From Atopsyche davidsoni (taxonomy: Eukaryota; Arthropoda; Insecta; Trichoptera; Hydrobiosidae): a stretch of DNA of 64,000 nucleotides. This document shows, piece after piece, positions 59,401-64,000 of the stretch. The translations under genes were made by a program, and so were the position numbers. The notes beneath the pieces were generated by a model that did not search any database, was not told where the DNA came from, and was given only the letters and a program-made list of their open reading frames with translations. Positions within the stretch are counted from its first letter, which is position 1; the number at the start of each line of letters is the position of its first letter. The stretch lies in NCBI GenBank assembly GCA_022113835.1, contig JAILWY010000023.1, forward strand, positions 12,956,001-13,020,000. Direction: 5' to 3'.

Positions 59401-61643
59401 ATTAACTATAAATGTGGAATAGGGAGATAATTAAAGGATATGTTATGTTATTTAATATTAAAAAAAAAAAATACAGTATCTTAAAAATGTAAATGATTTA
59501 AAGAACAGTGATCTATTACCTGCAAGACAATCGAAAAATTTCTAACAGAGAATATTCTGATTAACTCTATTTGGACGAAACACCGAAAGAAGCAACCGAA
59601 GAAGTGCTTGTCACACACATACATGTTTTACCTGGTTCCATGTGTACTACGTAAAATACCACAGCTTCAGGAAGAGTTATTGGTCTATAAAATTCCTTGC
59701 GCTGTATTATCTATTAAAAATACATCGTCAAAAAGTACTATCCAAAGCATTAAAATTGATCAGGATATTTAAAAACTATTATAATACAGTAGCAAACAAA
59801 TTATACCGGTAATTTATTCATTGAAACTTTTATTTACCACAGCCAGTGATTCATATATCTGCTCATTGTATTCTCAATCATCACGCTCTGTGAGAGAGGT
59901 TGATAAAGAAATAATTAAACCGTTTATATTAATTTGAAACTGACAACACAATGACAATCCTCGTAATTCTGCAGTCGTGTTGGCCATACAATAGGCTGCG
60001 TACTTCATGCTCAGCCTCCAGCCCCGCCAGGCGAGTTTCCTTGTCGTAGTTATGTTGGCGCCATCGGCGATAAGAATTAATAAACGATTAGGCAGTATAT
60101 TTGTATATTATATTGCAACAATAAATTGCCTCCCGAAACCGACATAATCCTTAATGATTTTTATTAGTCAAAAGTATAAATACTAGAGGCGTATAAATTT
60201 TGACCAACGCCCAGCAAATAAAATGTAGGAAAACACAGCGATAATATTTTTAATAGATTTACGATTTGGTTTTAAAAGTCTGTCAATGTTATAATATATT
60301 ATATTCAAAACCTGTTTACTGTCAAAAAATTTAGATCGTAAACTATTGAGATGATATAAATACCATAGCATAAAAAGAAGGTGTGTTTATTGATATAATG
60401 ATATCCCAAAGTATAAAGTCATGTGTATAAATGATATGTATCATTTATTGAATGCTGATGAAAATCAAATTAAATAAATCACCATTAATTTAAAAAATAA
60501 TAAAATTGAAACATCTTAACGCAAAGTTTTGCTAAGCACAAATCACTTTTATTATTATTAAGTATCTGATAATAGATAAGAAATTTGCATTTATTTTATT
60601 AAACGATTATGTTTGGATTGTATTCTGTAGCTTTTGGTGATACCGAGAGTATTAAAAAAACAAAATTTGAATAAATTTTATATTTAAAAAATATAAAATA
60701 TCCAAGTCTTAAACTATTTAAAATTATGAAAAATATATTTATTATCAAAGCATCGAAATCTATCGAGGAGATAGACCACGTTAGCCTTACAGCATTCTCT
60801 ACTCCTCGTCTCTCTATTTATTGACTCTACCATAAATTTAATTGAAATAATAGTCACAATATTTCTTAAAGATTTTTTATCGGAAATTTTCTCAATTGCC
60901 CTTCACCAAGCTTACTACAAGATATTAGTTTATTACTGTAACTACCGCATTACTGAAACGTGTTTACGTGCGTTTATTATGTTGCCAGTAATTTGTTTAT
61001 CGACTTATCGCTTTTTAATAATGTTAAAATACAATTATACGTCATAAAAGGCTATCAAATAATTAACTGTTAATTCAAGAAAGTTAGTTAATGATCTACG
61101 TACACTATTATGTATCCACTCAAAAACCTATTATACTCATTGTAATCTTACATTCACTATTCACGACGTAAAGGTATAAGAAAGATGTTATCTTGTGCAT
61201 TTAAAAAAATAATATTTATATACATTATCGCGTACGACGATGAAATGTTAAACAATAATATTTCCCACGTTATTTTTGATTTGCGTCTAAGTTAGCATTA
61301 ATACTAATTAAATTTTACGATAAAAATGAACCTATATTTATATTATGTATTTGATAGCTGTAGAGATTAGAAAATATTTTAATGATATGTAAAAGGTTTA
61401 TCAGCTATAACTAAATCTATCATTATGAATGCAAAAAACATCGTTTTATATTTAAATCTCGTAGACATCCGTATGTTTATTTCGAGACGTAAAAAAATCA
61501 CAACGTAATAGGCAGGTGCAGCTATTTACTATCAGAACAACTTCTGGCGATGATTAAACAGCTGACAAACAAATTATGGCTTTTTTATGTCCACCTGCAC
61601 TACGAATAGGTAACACATTTGTGGTTTAAAAGTACTTTCATAG
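59401..61643. other. AT-rich stretch
   Basis: A GC-richer patch at 59990-60075 includes GGCGCCATCGG (GCCAT core). No gene is supported. Confidence 0.4.
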
Positions 61644-61965
61644 CAGAGGCGTGCGGTTAACAAAACTAAAAATTTAGTTTTTATTCAAAATATTTAATAC
61701 AATAATTAATAATAATTTTTATTAATAATAATTAATTTCGAGTTAGTGTGTGTATTTTTAATACACACAATTTAAATGTCTAATAAAAAAAAATTGAGCA
61801 TTATTAAGAAAATATTATCTCATGAAATAATAACAATTATTCAAGTATCATATAAAAAATCAAAATAGTTAACTCTTTTGCAATCTAAAACCTATTAATA
61901 TATGATCACTAGATCCTATTTATCAAACAATTATATTTTTACGTACAGCCAACTGCACGCCACTG
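61644..61965. mobile_element. Probable non-autonomous hAT-type element
   Basis: The left tip, CAGAGGCGTGCGGTTAAC, and the complement of the right tip, CAGTGGCGTGCAGTTGGC, agree at 14 of 18 positions, a hAT-like terminal repeat (CAGnGGCGTGC). The 322-bp interior is AT-rich and holds a hairpin TGTGTGTATT/AATACACACA (61747-61769). The flanking 8-mers (TTTCATAG and ATTCTAAT) agree at only four positions, so the target duplication has decayed or the ends are slightly misplaced. Confidence 0.6.
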
Positions 61966-64000
61966 ATTCTAATATACATTTATATATTTTGTAATATGAA
62001 CCATTATAAGTATAAATGTAAATATTATAAGCGTATTATTTCTCAAAAAAAATACTATTATTATCATAGTTGAACCTGTCAGCAGGACTGAAATTGAAAA
62101 AAATAATTCGTTTTAATATTAAAACCAATTTAATTTCAATGCATGTCAGCAATGCGTATTTTATTTAAGAATCTTGTTATTTTGCTAACCCGTTGCTGAA
62201 GGCAGAGCAGAACCAGAAGTTATCACTACATGGGCAAAAACAATATTGCTCTTAATAACCGAAACCAACATTCGTGTCAATCAATGCAGATATGGTGCAT
62301 TTGACTTCTACTACACGACTTGTTCCACTGTGTTTTGCCAATTATATATTTTTTTAAATACATTACGTACACTTTTCAGAATATTCGCCCCCGAAATCCG
62401 CAAAATTGATGCAAGTATATTTTCCATGCAAGGATGTTTCATATTGTGAAAGCATGTTTCCTAAAACAGAACTAATTTTTTTGTTTACATAAAGGCTTAA
62501 TGACTTGTCGTTTTTATTAACCAATTTGGTGCAACTGTTTTTTTTCAATTTTAATATATCATTATATATATACTAAGGGACATTCACAGAGCTTCATTTT
62601 AAAGATTACCAGAAACGGGAGGGGTAAAATGCATATGTCAAATTTGTTAATAAATTATATTATATTAAATATTAACATTTAATAATTTTCAATGAGATAG
62701 AGTTATCTCTTTGTGAATCAGTGGAACCATCTTTCCGCTGAGCGACCCAAAAATTCGACAATCGGACAAAAAATTGGCGCCCGTCCATATTAGATAATGA
62801 CAAGTTTAAAAAGCCGCAACCATTAGCAAAATATCTGTAATAATTGGAGAGTCACAAACGGTCTCGACTCTAAATGATTTTCTAGGAAGAGGCTTTGTCT
62901 TCTAGACATTTACCTGAATGAATCGTGTTCAAAGGTATCCACCCACCCACCTATCCACTTAGCTCCAATATAACAACCTATTTAGCGATGTTTAAAGTAG
63001 GACTAAAAATGATATTTTAAAAGAAAAAAATATATAATATTTTGTTACGTATTTTATGTACAGTCTACACACAGTGTTACTTGTGTTGAGCCAATTTTTT
63101 TAATGATACAATAAAACAAGGTCTACAAATTCTCGTAATATGTATTACATTATTATTGTCAGGTAATAACATATTATGTAAAATCTTAAATTTCAAATAG
63201 GCTAATAAACGAAGATATTTTTTTTATCTTGAAAAACATGTTGATCATTTCTAATGCCTTTCTTTGGTACACACTTGTATATATAAATATAAATAAACTA
63301 AATAAATAATACTAAATACTAAAATAAATAAACAATAAATCTCAAAAATAACTTAAAAATAATGATAACTTTACGCGCATAAAAAATATGTATTTTTAAG
63401 TTGCTTCAGAGATAATTAAGGGGTGCAATTTTTCATTTTTGTGAGTACTGGATGTTATTACTGTGTGTTCCTACAATTTATGTTCTGCTCGTCAGCGCTG
63501 ATGATAATGGCAGAGTTCCAGAAGTATTTCTTGATTATTATCTGATTATTGATAAATGTTAAAATTTAATTTAATTAAAATATTTCACGTATATGAGACA
63601 AGCACATCCGGCGCAATCAGTTTTTATCGTTTGAATCAGTTAACTGCCCAATATAAGCAGTTCTTATTAACCAAAACCAATGACACTAAACTTGAGATAT
63701 ACCTATTACTACTCAAATATGTTAATGGAGCAGTTCTCGCCGTGTTTAGTTCATAATTAAAAACCAAAGAGACTTAGAAGCAAATTTATTAACATATAAG
63801 CACCTAGATAACCCATTATAAGCACGTTTAAATGGCTCTTTAAGGTGAATGCAGGTTTTTATCCATCGAGTCTCTATAGAAGATAATCAGACTAGGAAGC
63901 TTTTTTTTTAGTTTGGAATTTCCTATTTTTGTTGACCCATCTGGTCTTCTTGAATAAATTAAAACAGCCGTTTTGAAAACAACAACCGGAGCTAATGACG
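61966..64000. other. AT-rich stretch to the window end
   Basis: A junction-like TTATTGTCAG|GTAATA lies at 63161-63164. The frames at 62246-62449 and 63556-63756 show no domain. Confidence 0.4.

Noticed and set aside
1..64000. CRISPR arrays, rRNA genes, viral or bacterial operons
   Set aside because: No regularly spaced repeat arrays, no rRNA-like sequence and no tightly packed long reading frames are present.

Overview
The window looks like non-coding nuclear DNA from an insect, most likely a moth or butterfly. It is AT-rich, punctuated by short GC-rich islets of about 100-400 bp. The transposons are of kinds common in Lepidoptera: a piggyBac element in a TTAA duplication, a short Helitron that starts TCTATATATATAAAA and ends CTAG, and small hAT-type elements. 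The order assignment is an inference; no host gene was recognised that could fix the species.

The only gene I can support firmly is an intact 588-codon piggyBac transposase on the minus strand (32511-34277). It sits in a 2208-bp element (32327-34534) with matching short terminal repeats and TTAA on both sides. A non-autonomous Helitron (31771-32191) lies 135 bp to its left. Other mobile DNA: a 156-bp hAT-type element with a perfect 8-bp target duplication (59037-59192), a second hAT-like element (61644-61965), and four copies or half-copies of one foldback MITE family (9598-9680, 36071-36141, 36510-36682, 59233-59400).

The rest reads as a long intergenic or intronic stretch. The GC-rich islets carry clustered transcription-factor-type motifs (E-boxes, POU octamers, an RFX X-box, GATA pairs, Hox/Caudal-type TTTATGGG, TATCGATA) and resemble conserved regulatory elements, but conservation cannot be tested here. 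Some islets also contain exon-like pieces: a 52-nt and a 24-nt candidate microexon on the plus strand (29596-29647 and 38467-38490), and two coding-like blocks on the minus strand at 10203-10505 and 10680-10796. If real, these would place the window inside a gene with very long introns. I give them low to moderate confidence.

RNA-type signals are a tRNA-shaped sequence on the minus strand at 54083-54157 with good A and B boxes but some broken pairs, and a few strong hairpins (37879-37945, 38015-38055, 55352-55383). No rRNA, CRISPR array or prokaryotic operon is present. No new multi-gene system was found; the items most worth checking are the intact piggyBac element, the microexon candidates, the minus-strand candidate near 10.5 kb, and the tRNA-like sequence with its paired TATCGATA repeats.
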